Numbered from the stretch's first letter, positions 33,217-45,545 are shown. The stretch is DNA of 64,000 nucleotides from Eurosta solidaginis (GCF_040869045.1 NC_090320.1:243536978-243600977); one strand, 5' to 3'. Notes: generated by a model not told the origin, from the letters alone. Translations and numbers: made by a program.

Positions 33217-33810
33217 TTGTATCATAAAAATCCATCGAAGAGGCCGTTCCAAAGAGATGATACGGAGAAAAGACAACGACTCTTGGATTACGTCGAATAT
33301 TTTGAATCGATGAAGATGAAGCATCAAAACAGGGTTCAATGCATAAGAGGATTTGTCCTAACCATAAAATCAATGCTTAATTTTTCAGAAGACTTATTCA
33401 AGCAATATCCTAATTTGGAGTTTGTGATGCTTGGTATGCTGAATCAAGATGCCTTGGAGAATTTCTGTTACAAAGTACGTGCAGACCAAGGCATCAATAT
33501 GCATTCCTCCGCATTCGATATTCAGTACATCGTGGACCGATTGATGTCTATGAAGATTTTACAACATCATTTCGAGGCAAAAGGCAGCGACTGTGAGGAT
33601 GACGACGATATCTTCCTTGACTAGCCTCAGATGTCGAACCACACAGTTGCTCTGCACTTGTACCACATCATGAACCCACTGATAGCGAACATGAAGAAGA
33701 CCGTTCGTTAATTGAACAAAGTTTTGACGATAACGTTCGGGAAATAGAGGATGAAGACCTTCCGGAGGATATACCAACGGAATATGTAGCCTACCTACAC
33801 GACCACGGGG
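33217..33810 (+). pseudogene. P-element-type transposase, C-terminal part
   Basis: A 135-codon frame contains CIRGFVLTIKSMLNFSEDLF, YPNLEFVMLGMLNQDALENF and VRADQGINMHSSAFDIQYIV, then an acidic end. The LNQD.LENFF-type block with a following R..QG is characteristic of P-element/THAP9-type transposases. After a stop at 33622 the homology probably continues in another frame (HHEPTDSEHEEDRSLIEQSF and on), ending near TEYVAYLHDH. N-terminal parts are absent. This fragment begins just where the segmental duplication ends. Confidence 0.68.
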
Positions 33811-34458
33811 TCCTCATGGACCGGCCAGTTCAACCTACCTACCTACACGGCAAACTCTTCGAAGTCTACCAATGGGAAAAAAGCGGAAACACGAAATCAG
33901 GAACGTCTGCAGAGAGTAGTGGAAAAACGTTTAAGCTACCTCTCAAACGTAAAACCAAAGCGAAATGCATGAAAGGGCTGAAGTTGCCAAAAAGATGAAA
34001 ACGCGGAGGTTTACAAAAATGCTTCTTGCCAAATAAAAATAACAATGTCTGAAGATAAATAAATTGCCATGTTCGGCTTACAACCCATATGCTTCTGCGG
34101 TTTATGTAAGGGGTGCGAGGATGCTGGGTAAATATTTACAATAAAACAAATGTCAATAAGATAATTATTTTTATATACGTATAAATATTTTTGTTTCTTC
34201 TTTTCTTTTCAGGCTTTTTCATTTATATATATGTATATAAAGTCTTTTCTTTGTAGGCGTTCTGTTTTATATATTTATATAACCTCTTTTCGTTTCAGCC
34301 ATATGCAAGGAGGGTATCTGTGCCAATCTGTCAAAAGAACTTAACTCGAGATAAGTTAAGCCAAAATATCGGCTTTATCTTAACTTCTAACTTTTTTTTT
34401 TAATAGAATGTCATGGATACATACTGTTTGTAGTGGCAGTCGTTATTTTCTACTTCCT
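33811..34458. other. No gene recognised
   Basis: A short duplicated CCTACCTACACG occurs near 33788 and 33834. A lysine-rich 60-codon frame (33816-33998) has no family match that I recognise. The rest is AT-rich spacer with TCTTTTCTTTTCAGG near 34200. Confidence 0.35.
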
Positions 34459-36738
34459 TTTTATACTCAGTTGAGCAGAGCTCACAGAGTATATTAAGTT
34501 TGATTGGATAACGGTTGGTTGTACAGGTATAAAGGAATCGAGATAGATATAGACCTCCATATATCAAAATCATCAGGATCGAAAAAAAATTTGATTGAGC
34601 CATGTCCGTCCGTCCGTCCGTTAACACGATAAATTGAGTAAATTTTAAGGTATCTTGATAAAACTTGGTACGTAGGCTCCTGAGAACTCATCTCAGATCG
34701 CTATTTAAAATGAACGATAGCGGACTATAACCACGCCCACTTTTTCGATATCGAAAATTTCGAAAAACGGAAAAAGTGCGATAATTCATTACCAAAGACA
34801 GATAAAGCGATGAAGCTTGGTAGGTGGGTTGAACTTATGACGCAGAATAGAAAATTAGTAAAATTTTGGACAATGGGCGTGGCACCGCCCACTTTTAAAA
34901 GAAGGTAATTTAAAAATTTTGCAAGCTGTACTTTGGCAGTCGTTGAAGATATCATCATGAAATTTGGCAGGAACGTTACTCCTATTACTATATGTACGCT
35001 TAATAAAAATTAGCAAAATCGGAGAAGGACCACGCCCACTTTTAAAAAAAAATTCTTTTAAAGTAAAATTTTAACAAAAAATTTTATATCTTTACAGTAT
35101 ATAAGTAAATGTTGTCAACATTCAACTCCAGTAATGATATGGTGCAACAAAATACAAAAATAAAAGAAAATTTCAAAACGGGCGTGGCTCCGCCTTTTTT
35201 CATTTAGTTTGTCTAGGATACTTTTAATGACATAAGTCGAACAAAAATTTAACAATCTTTTTGAAATTTGGTAGGGGCATAGATTTTATCACGCCAACTG
35301 TTTTCTGTTAAAACGGGCGAAATCGGTTGAAGCCACGCCTAGTTTTTATACACAGTCGTCCGCCTGTGCTTCCGCATGGCCCTTAACACGATAACTTGAG
35401 CAAAAATCGACATATCATTACTGAACTTAGTTCACGTACTTATCTGAACTCACTTTATCTTGGTATAAAAAATGAACGAAATCCGACTATGACCACGCCC
35501 ACTTTTTCGATATCGAAAATTACGAAAAAAGCCATAATTCTATACCAAATACGAAAAAAGGGATGAAACGTGGTAATTGGATTGGTTTATTTTCGCGAAA
35601 TATAACTTTAGAAAAAACTTTGTAAAATGGTTGTGACACCTACCATATTAAGTAGAAGAAAATGAAAAAGTTCTGCAGTGCGAAATAAAAAGCCCTTGGA
35701 ATCTTGGCAGGTATTACATATATCCAACAGATTATGTTCTGGGTCACCCTGGTCCACATTTTGGTCGATATCTGGAAAACGCCTTCACATATACAACTAC
35801 CACCACTCCCTTTTAAAACTCTCATTAATACCTTTAATTTGATACCAATATCGTACAAACACATTCTAGAGTCACCCCTGGTCAACCTTTATGGCGATAT
35901 CTCGAAAAAGCGATCACCTATAGAACGAAGACCCACTCCCTTTTAAAAATACTCAGTAACACCTTTCATTTGATACCCATATCGTACAAACAAATCTAAG
36001 TTGCTATACCTCGAAAAGGCGGCCACCTATAGAACTAAGGCCCACTCCCTTTTAAAGTATTCATTAGCACCTTTCTTTTGATACCCATATTATACAAACG
36101 CATTCTAGAGTCACCCCTGGTCCACCTTTATGGCGATATCTCTGAAAAGGCGACCACCTATACAACTACCACCACTCCCTTTTAAAACCCTCATTAAAAC
36201 CTTTAATTTGATACCCATATCGTACAAACATATTCTAGGGTCACCCCTGGTCCACCTTTATGGCGATATCTCGAAACGGCGTCCACCTGTGGAACTAAGG
36301 ATCACTCCCTTTAAAATACTCATTGACACCTTTCTTTTGATACCCATATTGTACAAACAAATTCTAGGGTCACCCCTGGTCCACCTTTATGACGATATCT
36401 CGAAACGGCGTCCACCTATGGAACTAAGGATTACTGCCTTTTAAAATACTCATTAACACCTTTCATTTGATACCCATATCGTGTAAACAAATTCTAGAGT
36501 CAACCCTGATTCAACTTTATGGCGATATCCCTAAATGGCGTCCACCTATAGAACTATGGCCCACTCCCTCATAAAATACTCTTTAGTGCCTTTCATTTGA
36601 TAGACATGTCATACAAACACATTACAGGGTTTCCCTCGGTTTATTTTCCTATATGGTTATTTTCCCTTATGTTGTCACCATAGCGCTCAACTGAGTATGT
36701 AATATTCGGTTACACCCGAACTTAACCTTCTTTACTTG
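34459..36738 (+). mobile_element. Helentron-like element D
   Basis: It begins TTTTATACTCAGTTGAGC, has (GTCC)n at about 34606-34620 and the CCACGCCCACTTTTTCG blocks. A tandem array of about 125-130-bp units spans about 35740-36600. It ends GGTTACACCCGAAC...TTTACTTG. Several array units have lost part of the unit (for example near 35990-36030). Non-coding; the 104-codon frame at 36130-36444 is array sequence. Confidence 0.7.
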
Positions 36739-36886
36739 TTACCTCTAGAGTTGCATCTGAACCTAGTATTTGAAAACATTTGGGTTCCATTTTCTGAATT
36801 TCATTATGAAGAAAACGACCCTAAAACTTAATTTCAAATGACAAACTCAGCTAATTAATGTTTCCATAATACAGGTGAAACACATA

Positions 36887-37601
36887 TGGGTGATTCTCCG
36901 CGAGCTTACAGTTTTGTGTCTTTTCGAAATTTAAAATATATTAAAGCATTTTCTATGAAATAAATTATGTAGTTGAGTTAAAATTATGTTTATTTTAAAA
37001 TGTCATGTTGAATTTTATTGTTTTAATGATAACATTTCTGTTTTCGCTTTGTAATTTGATTTTGAAAAGTGAGTTTTTGAGTAAAAAATATTATTCAACT
37101 CGTTAGGTTGGTACTGCTTTATCGCACACTGGTTTGTGACACGTGAGTGTGAATTTTGATCAGCAAGTGTCCCCGCACATTTCCATGTCAATGTTTGCAG
37201 TCTTAAAATAACTAATATCCATTTTTAAACACTGAAGAACTGGAAAAACGATACTTATCAAAAAATCATGTCACAACCGTGGGACTTGTATCTTTGTAGT
37301 TTTAAGTTAGTACCGTCTATTGTACCATTTTTCTTTACAGTTTGCTGACATAACCTTAAAATTTTACGGAAAATCTTGCGAGTCATAGTAACTTTTTTTA
37401 ATGAGCAATTTATTGTAGAAATGTCACAACCGTGGCAGGTTTCAGTTTCAAGAACAAAAATGAATAGCTGTAGCTCGTCCAATTTGGAAATGCATTTTAG
37501 CTACAAAAACTCATAGAAAAATTATTGAAAATATTTGAAAATGAATATTTTTTTCCAAAATTGTATGTTAGTAAAACTGAGAGCTCGCGGAGGATGGCTC
37601 A
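36887..37601. mobile_element. Non-autonomous DNA element with ~28-bp terminal inverted repeats
   Basis: The left end ATTCTCCGCGAGCTTACAG (about 36892-36910) pairs with the right end CTGAGAGCTCGCGGAGGAT (about 37577-37595). Pairing extends outward as GGGTG against GGCTC and inward through GTTTT. The interior is AT-rich and includes GTCACAACCGTGG twice (about 37268 and 37423). The longest frame (37258-37482, minus) has CHGCDIS and SHGCDMIF from that repeat, with no known domain. ATAT borders both ends. Superfamily unassigned. Confidence 0.55.
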
Positions 37602-38096
37602 TATATTTAAAATTAATGGGTTAAGTTGTGAGAGAAATTGTTACTTGATATATATTTACATATGTGCAGTCAATTGCGTAATTCTGATGTAAATACTCAA
37701 ATCAAAATTATAAATAATTATAAATCAAATAATAACAAATTTCTTTTTTCTTTTCAGATTTTTCTCTTTTATTTCAGGTATTTTTCTTTATTAAACAAAA
37801 TAATATACAATTTCTTTTTCTCTTTTCAGATCTTTCTCTTTTGTTTCAGGTATTTCTTTATTTTAAGTTAGTAGTAATTTTTATGTAAATGTTAATTATA
37901 AAATCCTATGAAAAATTTTAAAAGTTGCCAATAAAGGAATTCTAAAGCCCTAAATATGTACGTATTTATTTATTTCGTTATGAACATGGCAATATTCCTA
38001 AACTAAATAAAATAAAAACTTCGTTTAAATCAACCACTTCCAACAAAAATTATTCTTACGCACAAGCATATGTACGTACATATGTATGTCTGTTCA
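37602..38096. other. Unassigned; two-copy ~69-bp pyrimidine-rich tandem repeat
   Basis: CTTTTCAGATTTTTCTCTTT at about 37751 recurs as CTTTTCAGATCTTTCTCTTT about 69 bases later. Each copy reads like a polypyrimidine tract plus CAG, so it could mimic a 3' splice site, but no exon is recognisable. The rest is AT-rich. Confidence 0.4.
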
Positions 38097-39312
38097 TTAG
38101 ACTGGGTCGATTTATTAACCGATAGCGCGCCATCGATTTTTCGATAAGATTTGGGCTCAGGAAAACAGTTCCACTACGCATACCCAACAAAATAATTTTC
38201 GAGCCTGTGAAATTTAATTTTTTTGACTTTTAATGTTTCTTTCATGACCTTCTAAAAAAATTTCATTTGATTGTAAAATTTTCATTTATACCCTGTCCGA
38301 CCCAAAAATGTTCTCTAAAAGCGTTGTCGATAACAATTTTGGGTCGGAAATATGTTTTTTTTTTTTTTCAAAAAACTGTTATCGCCAACGTTTTTAGCGG
38401 ACATTTTTGGGTCGGACAGGGTATACATATTGTAACGATTTTTTTTATTTGCAAATCCTCTTATTTGCAATCCTCTGCTAAGTTCGAATCACTAAACTGT
38501 TGAATAAATAACTCCAATTTGTAATAGTGCAAAATGGCCTTTATTAAAGTACTTCACAATACACTCAAACTGTGCAACGAATAGCTTGCTTAATAACCAC
38601 ACTGACTGATAGCTCAATGAAACTCTACTATTCAAAATAGTACTGCTATTGCCCGCTAGATATCGTCTTAATCGCAACTGCTTGACAACTCAAATCAAAC
38701 TGAATTCTTCTTACTCGCCTGTTCCGCTTTTATAGTTTACGCTGCATACTTCTAGGCTCTTCGATTTCCAGAAGTTACTAGTTGTTTCGGCTACAAAATC
38801 GCCAGCCACAACTACGTGCACAAATTATTGCCCTCTCTTGTGACCACTCAGATAAGATATATGCATGTGTTTGTAGTTTACAGTCTCCCGCACACACATA
38901 AGCGTATAAGTAAATTCATCGGTGTATGACATCTCATCTCTCGCTGCCTTGTATGTAAAGGTTGCTTGTCGGAATGTGTACATATGTGTAGACGCAATTA
39001 TTGATTCGTTTATGTAGATACATAATGATTGAATTATTGATGTGAATTCACGTCACTGCTTAGCATCGGCCTGGAGATGGCAGCACTCCTCAGTTTTGCT
39101 AATATTCGTAACAATATGAACATTTTTTAGTAGGTCATGAAAAAAACCTTAAAATCAAAGTCGAAGAAAAGTCAAAAAAATTAAATTTCGCAGGCTCAAA
39201 AATTATTTTTTTTGGGTATGCGTAGTGGAAGTCTTTCCAGAGCCCAAATCCTATCGAAAAATCGATGGCGCGATATCGGTTAACTTTCGTCAATACAAAT
39301 CGACCCACCCTA
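38097..39312. mobile_element. Palindromic element (TTAGRSTGGG ends), split by a solo LTR
   Basis: It begins TTAGACTGGGTCGATTT and ends AAATCGACCCACCCTAA, and the arms pair over more than 200 bases each. One example is CATCGATTTTTCGATAAGAT against its complement near 39260. It is flanked by TGTTCA at 38091-38096 and 39313-39318, a 6-bp target duplication. The solo LTR at 38431-39113 is inserted inside. Without that LTR and one copy of its duplication it is about 530 bp. A second copy is at 51229-51603. Non-coding. Confidence 0.78.
38431..39113 (-). mobile_element. Solo LTR, Ty3/gypsy subfamily A, long form
   Basis: The plus strand starts TGTAACGATTTTTTTTA and ends TATTCGTAACA. ATAT flanks both sides (38427-38430 and 39114-39117). 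It shares GTGCACAAATTATTGCCCTC and the GATGGCAG..TAATATTCG end with the LTRs at 46935 and 59704 but is about 140 bases longer. It lies inside the palindromic element 38097-39312, so it is the younger insertion. Confidence 0.82.
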
Positions 39313-39419
39313 ATGTTCATATCATTGTAAGTCTTACCAAGTAGGGCAACTAACAGCTGATCGCTGAAAAGTCACACATCCGCACGCACAGTGCTATGTC
39401 TTAGATACGTCTTTTCAGA
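39313..39419. other. Short spacer
   Basis: Sequence between the palindromic element and a degenerate minisatellite; nothing recognised. Confidence 0.4.
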
Positions 39420-39830
39420 ATCATATCCACTGGCTGTTTAAGGAACATTTCGGAACGTTTCTGGATCACTTCAGGACCGTATCAGGATCGTTTTCGGTAG
39501 ATACTATTTATGCATAATTCCTACACAATTTCAAGATTGTTTTCGGGTTTATCTCGGTATCATGCCAGTACTGTCTCGCGATCATTTCGAGATTATTTCA
39601 AAAATTTGTTTGGTGTTGTTTCGAGATCGTTGGAGGGCCGGTTTGATATAGTCTTTGGGATAGGTGCGGGTCTATTTCAGAATAGTTTTAGTATAACTTC
39701 AAGACCATTTTGGGAATATTTTAGGATTATTTTCGGGACCAATTTGGGGCTGTTTCGAAATCGTTTTGGGTTCATTTAGGGAAAATTTAGGAATCACTTT
39801 GGGACCAATTATAGATAGTTTACGTTATTT
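39420..39830 (+). repeat. Degenerate short-unit minisatellite (ATTTCGGGATCRTT type)
   Basis: Loosely repeated blocks of about 12-16 bases vary around TTTCGGGATCATT and its neighbours (TTTCGAGATCG, TTTCGGGACCA and so on). The 89-codon frame 39510-39779 is a by-product. A similar tract on the opposite strand occurs at 47475-47770, beyond the other side of the LTR retroelement cluster. Confidence 0.6.
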
Positions 39831-40254
39831 ATTCGGGATTACTAGAGGACGTGATTATTTTAGAACAGCTTGAGTACTATGGTATTACTTCAAGATAAGT
39901 TTGTGATCATATTATTGTTTGATATCATTTGGATTTTCAAACAGGAGAATCAGTTAGAGGAAATTGGAATTTCTCTTATTAACAGAATATGATTATAGTT
40001 TGGATAAGTATACATACTTTTTTGGTGAAGAAAGACAGACAATTTTACTTGTGATTTATACTAAGTTATCTTAACTCGGACACTGTTCAAATTGCAATGA
40101 TTAACCTCAAATTTCACATGCGATAGCTTAGTTTCGAAAAATGTGTATAAGTCCGTGTGAGTACGGAAATCGACGAAGATCGTATGTACTAAAGAATAAT
40201 AACAATCGATAATTTCAGTGTTGAATAACTACTAGAAGCTAAATGTATTATGTA

Positions 40255-40277
40255 GCGGTAACATTCCCCCTTCCAGT
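40255..40277 (-). other. Polypurine tract and 3' LTR start of the BEL/Pao element
   Basis: On the minus strand, CTGGAAGGGGGAA is followed directly by TGTTACCGCTACA. This is a purine-rich tract at the expected place downstream of pol, then the TG start of an LTR. The LTR would run leftward from 40263. Its other end could not be fixed; 39840-40262 has no other identity. Confidence 0.55.
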
Positions 40278-40298
40278 AAGACGAGAAGCATTCGTGGG

Positions 40299-42630
40299 CT
40301 TACTCCCTTTCCCGAGCCACATCTAGTACTGCTAATTTGACAGCCGGTCTTTAGAAAACTCCCTGTGATGTTTGTATAGTGGCACTCCGAACCTGCCCGT
40401 CCGAAGCAGTCTTTGTATCTAGCACTCTACCTCTCTGCAAGACATTTCTTACAGTTCCAGGGTCAACAACCACCACCAAATCTCCTACTCGAATCGGCTT
40501 CTGCTTCTCATGCCATTTTGGGCGGCAAGTTAAGCTTGGCAATTATTCCTTGACCCACCGCTGCCAGAAATGCTGAGCATATTGTTGAGCTGTAAGCCAC
40601 GTATGACGTAGAACAGTATGGTGATTATCAAAGATGGCAAGGGGTTTCATCCCATTCGAACTACCCAACAAAAAATGATTGGGGGTTAAGGCTTCCTCTT
40701 GATCACTATCGATTGGTATATACGTTAATGGTCGGGAGTTAATGATATTTTCTATTTCCGTCGTCATACTATGAAGCAGCTCATCAGTCGGTGCCCGAGT
40801 CGGAGTAATTTTATAAAATATGTTTTTAAATGAGCGAACCAGGCGTTCCCATGCGCCCCCCATGTGAGGAGCCGCCGGTGTGATGAATTTCCATGATGTC
40901 GTTGCGGTTGTGAAAGAGCGAACGAGCACCTCTTTGTCAACGGCTTCTAAAGCTTCTCGTAATTCCCGTTCTGGGCCAACAAAATTAGTAGCATTATCGC
41001 TGTACATTTCTCGGGGCGTGCCTCGGCGAGATATGAAACTCCTTAATGCCAAGATACAAGAGCTCGTCGTCAAAGAGAAAGCGATTTCCACGTGAATAGC
41101 TCTTAATGTCAAACATGTAAACAAAACACCGTATCTTTTTTCTTTTGACGTCCCATCGTAACAAGGATCGGTCCAAAATAATCTATACCTGTAAACGTGA
41201 ATGGGGCTACGTATGGAGTGGTACGTGCTCGTGGTAATATTGCCATTTGTGGAGGTGCGGGTTTAGCCTTCATAATTTTGAATATTTGACATTCTTTCAA
41301 AATTGATTTCACTGTTGATCGTAAGCGTGGAATATAGAAATATTGGCGTAATTCATTTATCACGGTTTCATTATTTAAGCGATGGAATCTCAAATGGAAG
41401 TACCGAACGACTAGGGTTGTGATGCGACCATTTTTAGGAAGAATTATTGGGTTCTCTCGAGGCCCCGGCGCATTAGCGATTCTGCTGTCCACCCTTAAAA
41501 TGTCGGCTTTATCAAGATATACTGTCACTTTGTATAGTGAAGAGGTTTTCCTTAGACGATTTTTACTTTTTAGCTGCGCAATATCTTCTGAAAATGTTTC
41601 GAGCTGTGCTTGTCGGTAAAGAAATAATTCACTCTTATAAAGCTCTTCTTGTTGTAACTCTCCGAAAAGCAATTGCTGCTTTAGCTTGCGTCTCTTACAG
41701 TTTTGAATATAGCGCATAACGTAAGCCATAGTCCTAGATAACCGACACCATTTTGAGAAGCGATTTACATCTACTAGTGGTGTAACTTTTAATATTTGAA
41801 GGACATGTTTCTTCAGCTAAGTAGTAGTCGCTTCAATATTATGTTGTTCTTGTGGCCACTCATCCTCAGGCCTACAAAGAAAGTCCGGGCCATTAAACCA
41901 ACACCCACATGAAGTGACGTCAAATATTGACGTTTGGTGGCTTCATCTGCAACGTTACTTTTTGACTGAATCCATCTCCATTCTGAAAGGTCGCTTGATT
42001 CCAAAATTTCGCCTATGCGCAGTCCCACGAACTGATGATAGCGTCTAGTATCTGAGTGCAGCCAGCTTAAAACTGTTTTGGCATCAGACCGAAAAACTTT
42101 ACGGCTTATCTTAATCGATAATGAATCCGATACGGACCTTGAGAACCGAACACCTATCAGTGCTGCCATCAATTCCAGTCTGGGGATAGAAATTTGTTTT
42201 AAAGGCGCTACTCTAGCCTTTGAACCTATTAGAGAGCAGTCTGCGACGTTATTTTTTGATACACGTAAGTAGCATACTGCGGCATAAGCAGAATCACTGG
42301 CATCGACAAAGGTATGCAGCTGAACATCAGCTCCTTCGTAATTAGCATGGTATTTTATATAGCATCGCGGAATTTTGATATCTTCTAATATAGGTAAACA
42401 TTTTAGCCATTGAAACCATTCTTCTGCTAGACTGGCTCCAATTTCTTCATCCCATTTGACTGAGCTGCGCCAGACGGCTTGTAATAATATTTTTCCAAAC
42501 ATTAATATATTATTGATATTAGTTTCGTTGAAACTTTGCTCCCGTTAAAAATATTTTGATGCCACATTAAAGGTGAAAGTTTAAATGTAATTACGTCGTC
42601 ACTGGGAATCCAGAAAACTCCTAGTACTAG
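40299..42630 (-). pseudogene. BEL/Pao pol, RT-connection to integrase and DUF5641-type end
   Basis: In minus-strand order the blocks are: FWIPSDDVITFKLS (42625); FGKILLQAVWRSSVKWDEEI (42500); the RNase H-like stretch with HTFVDASDSAYAAVCYLR and PRLELMAALIGVR (to 41813); an integrase N-terminal zinc region with HLRFH but CQIF in place of C-x2-C (41300); the core with GIDYFGP (41200), SDNATNF (41000) and GGAWERLVRSFK (40850); and finally WVKE, VGDLVVVVDPG (40490) and RPAVKLAVLDV (about 40340). D, D and E of the integrase core are present. Frameshifts lie near 42502, 41770, 41115 and 40545. The 5' half of pol and gag are absent. Confidence 0.82.
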
Positions 42631-44570
42631 TAACAATGGTATGCGGGTATCCCACTCTTTATGGTACTTGTCTACTACTTTCCTTAAGTGCTCCTCCAAT
42701 GTTCTATTGAATCGTTCTACCATACCATCGGATTGAGGATGCAATACAGTTGCCCGTGTTTTTCGAATGCCCAGTGATTTACACATTTCCTGGAACACAG
42801 CTGATTCGAAATTCCTGCCTTGGTCAGAATGTAACTCCATTGGCACAACATACCTTGCAACCCAATTGTATACCTCCGGCCATTTGCTGAAATAATCCAT
42901 AACTACCAGTACTTATTTGTTTCCACCGTTGCTAGTAGGAAATGGACCGGCGACATCCATAGCGATCCTTTCAAATGTCGCACCTAAGTTATATTGCATC
43001 ATCTGGCCATGACTTCGGGTTTTGGGCCCTTTCGCTCTGCTGCAAACCTCGCAGGTCGCAATCCACTCAGTGACCCACTGACGGCAATCAACCCAATAGA
43101 ATCTCTGTTTAATCTTCTAGAGCGTCTTCGTGATTCCAAGATGACCTCCGCTTGGACCATTATGCAGCTCGCTGAGCACGTCAGGAATCCTCTTTCTGGG
43201 AACAACTATCAGTTTCTTTTTTCTTTGACCATCCTCACTCTCCCATACTCGATGCAAGCAACCGGATATCAATTCTAAACTGTTCCACTGTGCCCAATTT
43301 GAATTCGCAATGGGACTCTCTGCTGACATCTGCTTGATCTTCCGTTTCGTTCGAGCCCTTGCATAACATGTGACAGATCTGTATCTTCTAGCTGACACTT
43401 TCTTAGTTGTTCCTTGTCCCATTCATCCGTACACGTTATAGTCATTAGCCGGACATCTATAATGTCTTCTTTAGCCTCGGCCTTTGAACAGTGCTTGCAT
43501 TCCAAACTACATGGTCTTCGTGACATTGCATCGGCATTTCCATGGGTACTACCTTTTCGATGCTCAATGGAAAAGTCATAGCTTTGTAGTCGCTCGATCC
43601 ACCGTGCCAATTGTCCTTCCGGATTACGGAACTGCAGAAGCCATTTTAACGCTGCGTGATCTGTCCTGACACGGAATTGCTGGCCGTAGAGGTATTTGTG
43701 AAAATGTTTAATGCACTCTACCAATGCCAACAGTTCTCTCCGCGTAACGCAGTAGTTCCTCTCTGGTTTTCCAATCGAACGGCTGTAATATGCAACTACC
43801 TTCTCCTGTCCATCGACCAGTTTTGATAAAACGCCTCCTATAGCATATCCACTCGCATCTGTGTCTAGAATAAATGTTGCTCCTGGAATCGGATACGCTA
43901 ACATTGGGGCAGTGCACAACCGCTCCTTCAATGTTTGGAAAGCCACTTCTGGCTCCTTCTTCCATTCAAAAGCTTTATTTTTTCTTGTAAGCTCATAGAG
44001 GCTATGTGCTACGCTGGAAAAATTTGGTACAAATCGTCGGTAATATGTGCACAGCCCAAGGAAACTTCTTAATTCATGTAGGTTCTGTGGTCTTGGCCAA
44101 TCCTTTACAGCCTCTATCTTTTCGTTTGCAGTGCAGATGCCCTCTGTCGTTACCTTGTGACCCAAATAATTTACTTCCTTTTTAACAGCGCACACTTCTT
44201 GGGACTTAACTTCAGACCAGCGCCAGCTATTCTCTGGAAAACTTCCTCCAAGTTCTTAAGATGTTCATCAAAGTTCTTGCCCAATACGACGATGTCGTCC
44301 AGGTACACCAAGCATGTTTTCCAATGTAGACCTTCCAGAACCTGGTCCATGAGTCTCTCAAAAGTAGCTGGTGCTTTACAAAGTCCAAAAGGCATCGCTG
44401 TAAATTGCCAAAGGCCATCACCGACACTGAAGGCTGTTTCTTGGCAATGGGTAGCTATCCTTTTTCGTAACGTCATTCAACTTCCGGTAGTCCACGAAAA
44501 ACCTCATTTTTCCATCCTTCTTCTTTACAAGTACTACCGGTGAGCTCCATGGACTAGCTGATGGTTCAAT
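42631..44570 (-). pseudogene. Gypsy pol: RT, RNase H and integrase, joined in frame to BEL pol
   Basis: Minus-strand RT blocks are [17 protein letters not shown] (44510), GLWQFTAMPFGLCKAPATFE (44400) and CLVYLDDIVVLG (44290). The segment with the first catalytic Asp (LDLKSGYWQ type) is deleted between 44460 and 44440. RNase H follows with FILDTDASGYAIGG, TRRELLALV and RTDHAALKWLL (43900-43630). Integrase has an H..GGHLG zinc region (43290), IAMDVAGPFP, LHSDQGRNFES (42830) and DGMVERFNRTLEEH (42725). At about 42630 the reading continues into BEL sequence without a stop. Frameshifts lie near 44190, 43280 and 43100. Confidence 0.85.
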
Positions 44571-45545
44571 TACGCCGCTGTCGTTCTTTTCTTGTACGAT
44601 TTGCTCACAACTTCCCGTTTCGCCAGTGGAACACTACGAGGAGCTTGACGTATCGGCCTCGCGTCTCCAGTGTCAATTTGATGTTTCACAATATTGGTGC
44701 GGCCTGGTTTCGAACCATCCTGGTCAAATATGTTCGCGTACTTTAGGAGCAGTTGTTTTGCCTTACTCTGATAGGCTTCCTCTAGCCCCTGCGTCTGTGA
44801 CGTGATGTCATTTGAAAGACCAGTATTACTAGATGAAACGTGTTCCTGGAGCTGTTCACAGTTAATAACTACTTCATCCTCTTGGCATCTTCCTTTTGTG
44901 AAATTAAATGGTGACTTGAACTCATTGAGTACTCTTACCGGAATACGTCCATATTGTTTTGTCATAGCCAGGGGTTTTCCTACAAGTATGTTCAGTGCTG
45001 ATTTGTTTGTTGCTTCGACAACCCACAATTTGTTTGTCCCACAATCTCCATCAACCTTTGCCCAGATGACTGCTTCGGATTTTGGTCGTATTTGCTGACT
45101 CTCTTCCACCAGCACTCGTTTACTGCTGTAGCCTTTCTCGTAGCCGAAATTAAGTGGCACATCCATGTTCTTATATCGCATCGTCTTGCTTTGCATATGG
45201 ATCTTGATGCCTTGGTTGATTAAGAAGTCCACTCCAATTATGATTTCATCAACAATATCCGCCACTATAAAGTTGTGTAGTACCGTGACGTTCCCAATTG
45301 CAACTTCACATTATACTTCTCCAATTACCTGGGTGTCCTCTCCCGTGGCTGTACGTAATCTTGCTCTAAGCAATGATCTTATCTTTTTGTTGAATAAATC
45401 CGCTCGAATGATGGAATGAGATGCACCCTTATCTACAGTCAGTAAATTTCCTTTCCATCTACATGTCCTCCAACAGTAAGATTGCTCGACCTTCTTCCAA
45501 TCTGCGAGATAGAGATTATGGGACATTCAATTGCGGGAGCCAGCT
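44570..45545 (-). pseudogene. Gypsy protease and PR-RT linker
   Basis: The minus-strand frame 45526-45311 has LTVDKGASHSIIR, the aspartic protease active site with DTG changed to DKG. After a stop, the 231-codon frame 45265-44570 has DEIIIGVDFLINQGIKI, the second protease motif. The linker follows (LLLKYANIFDQDGSKPGRTN) and [20 protein letters not shown] just before RT. Loss of the Thr-Gly context and the stop make processing unlikely. Confidence 0.8.

Noticed and set aside
36130..36444. 104-codon frame
   Set aside because: Entirely 130-bp type array of a Helentron-like element, with similar chance frames at 19721 and 35704.
37735..37870. Pair of true 3' splice sites
   Set aside because: The polypyrimidine-CAG blocks are copies of a 69-bp tandem repeat with no exon after them.
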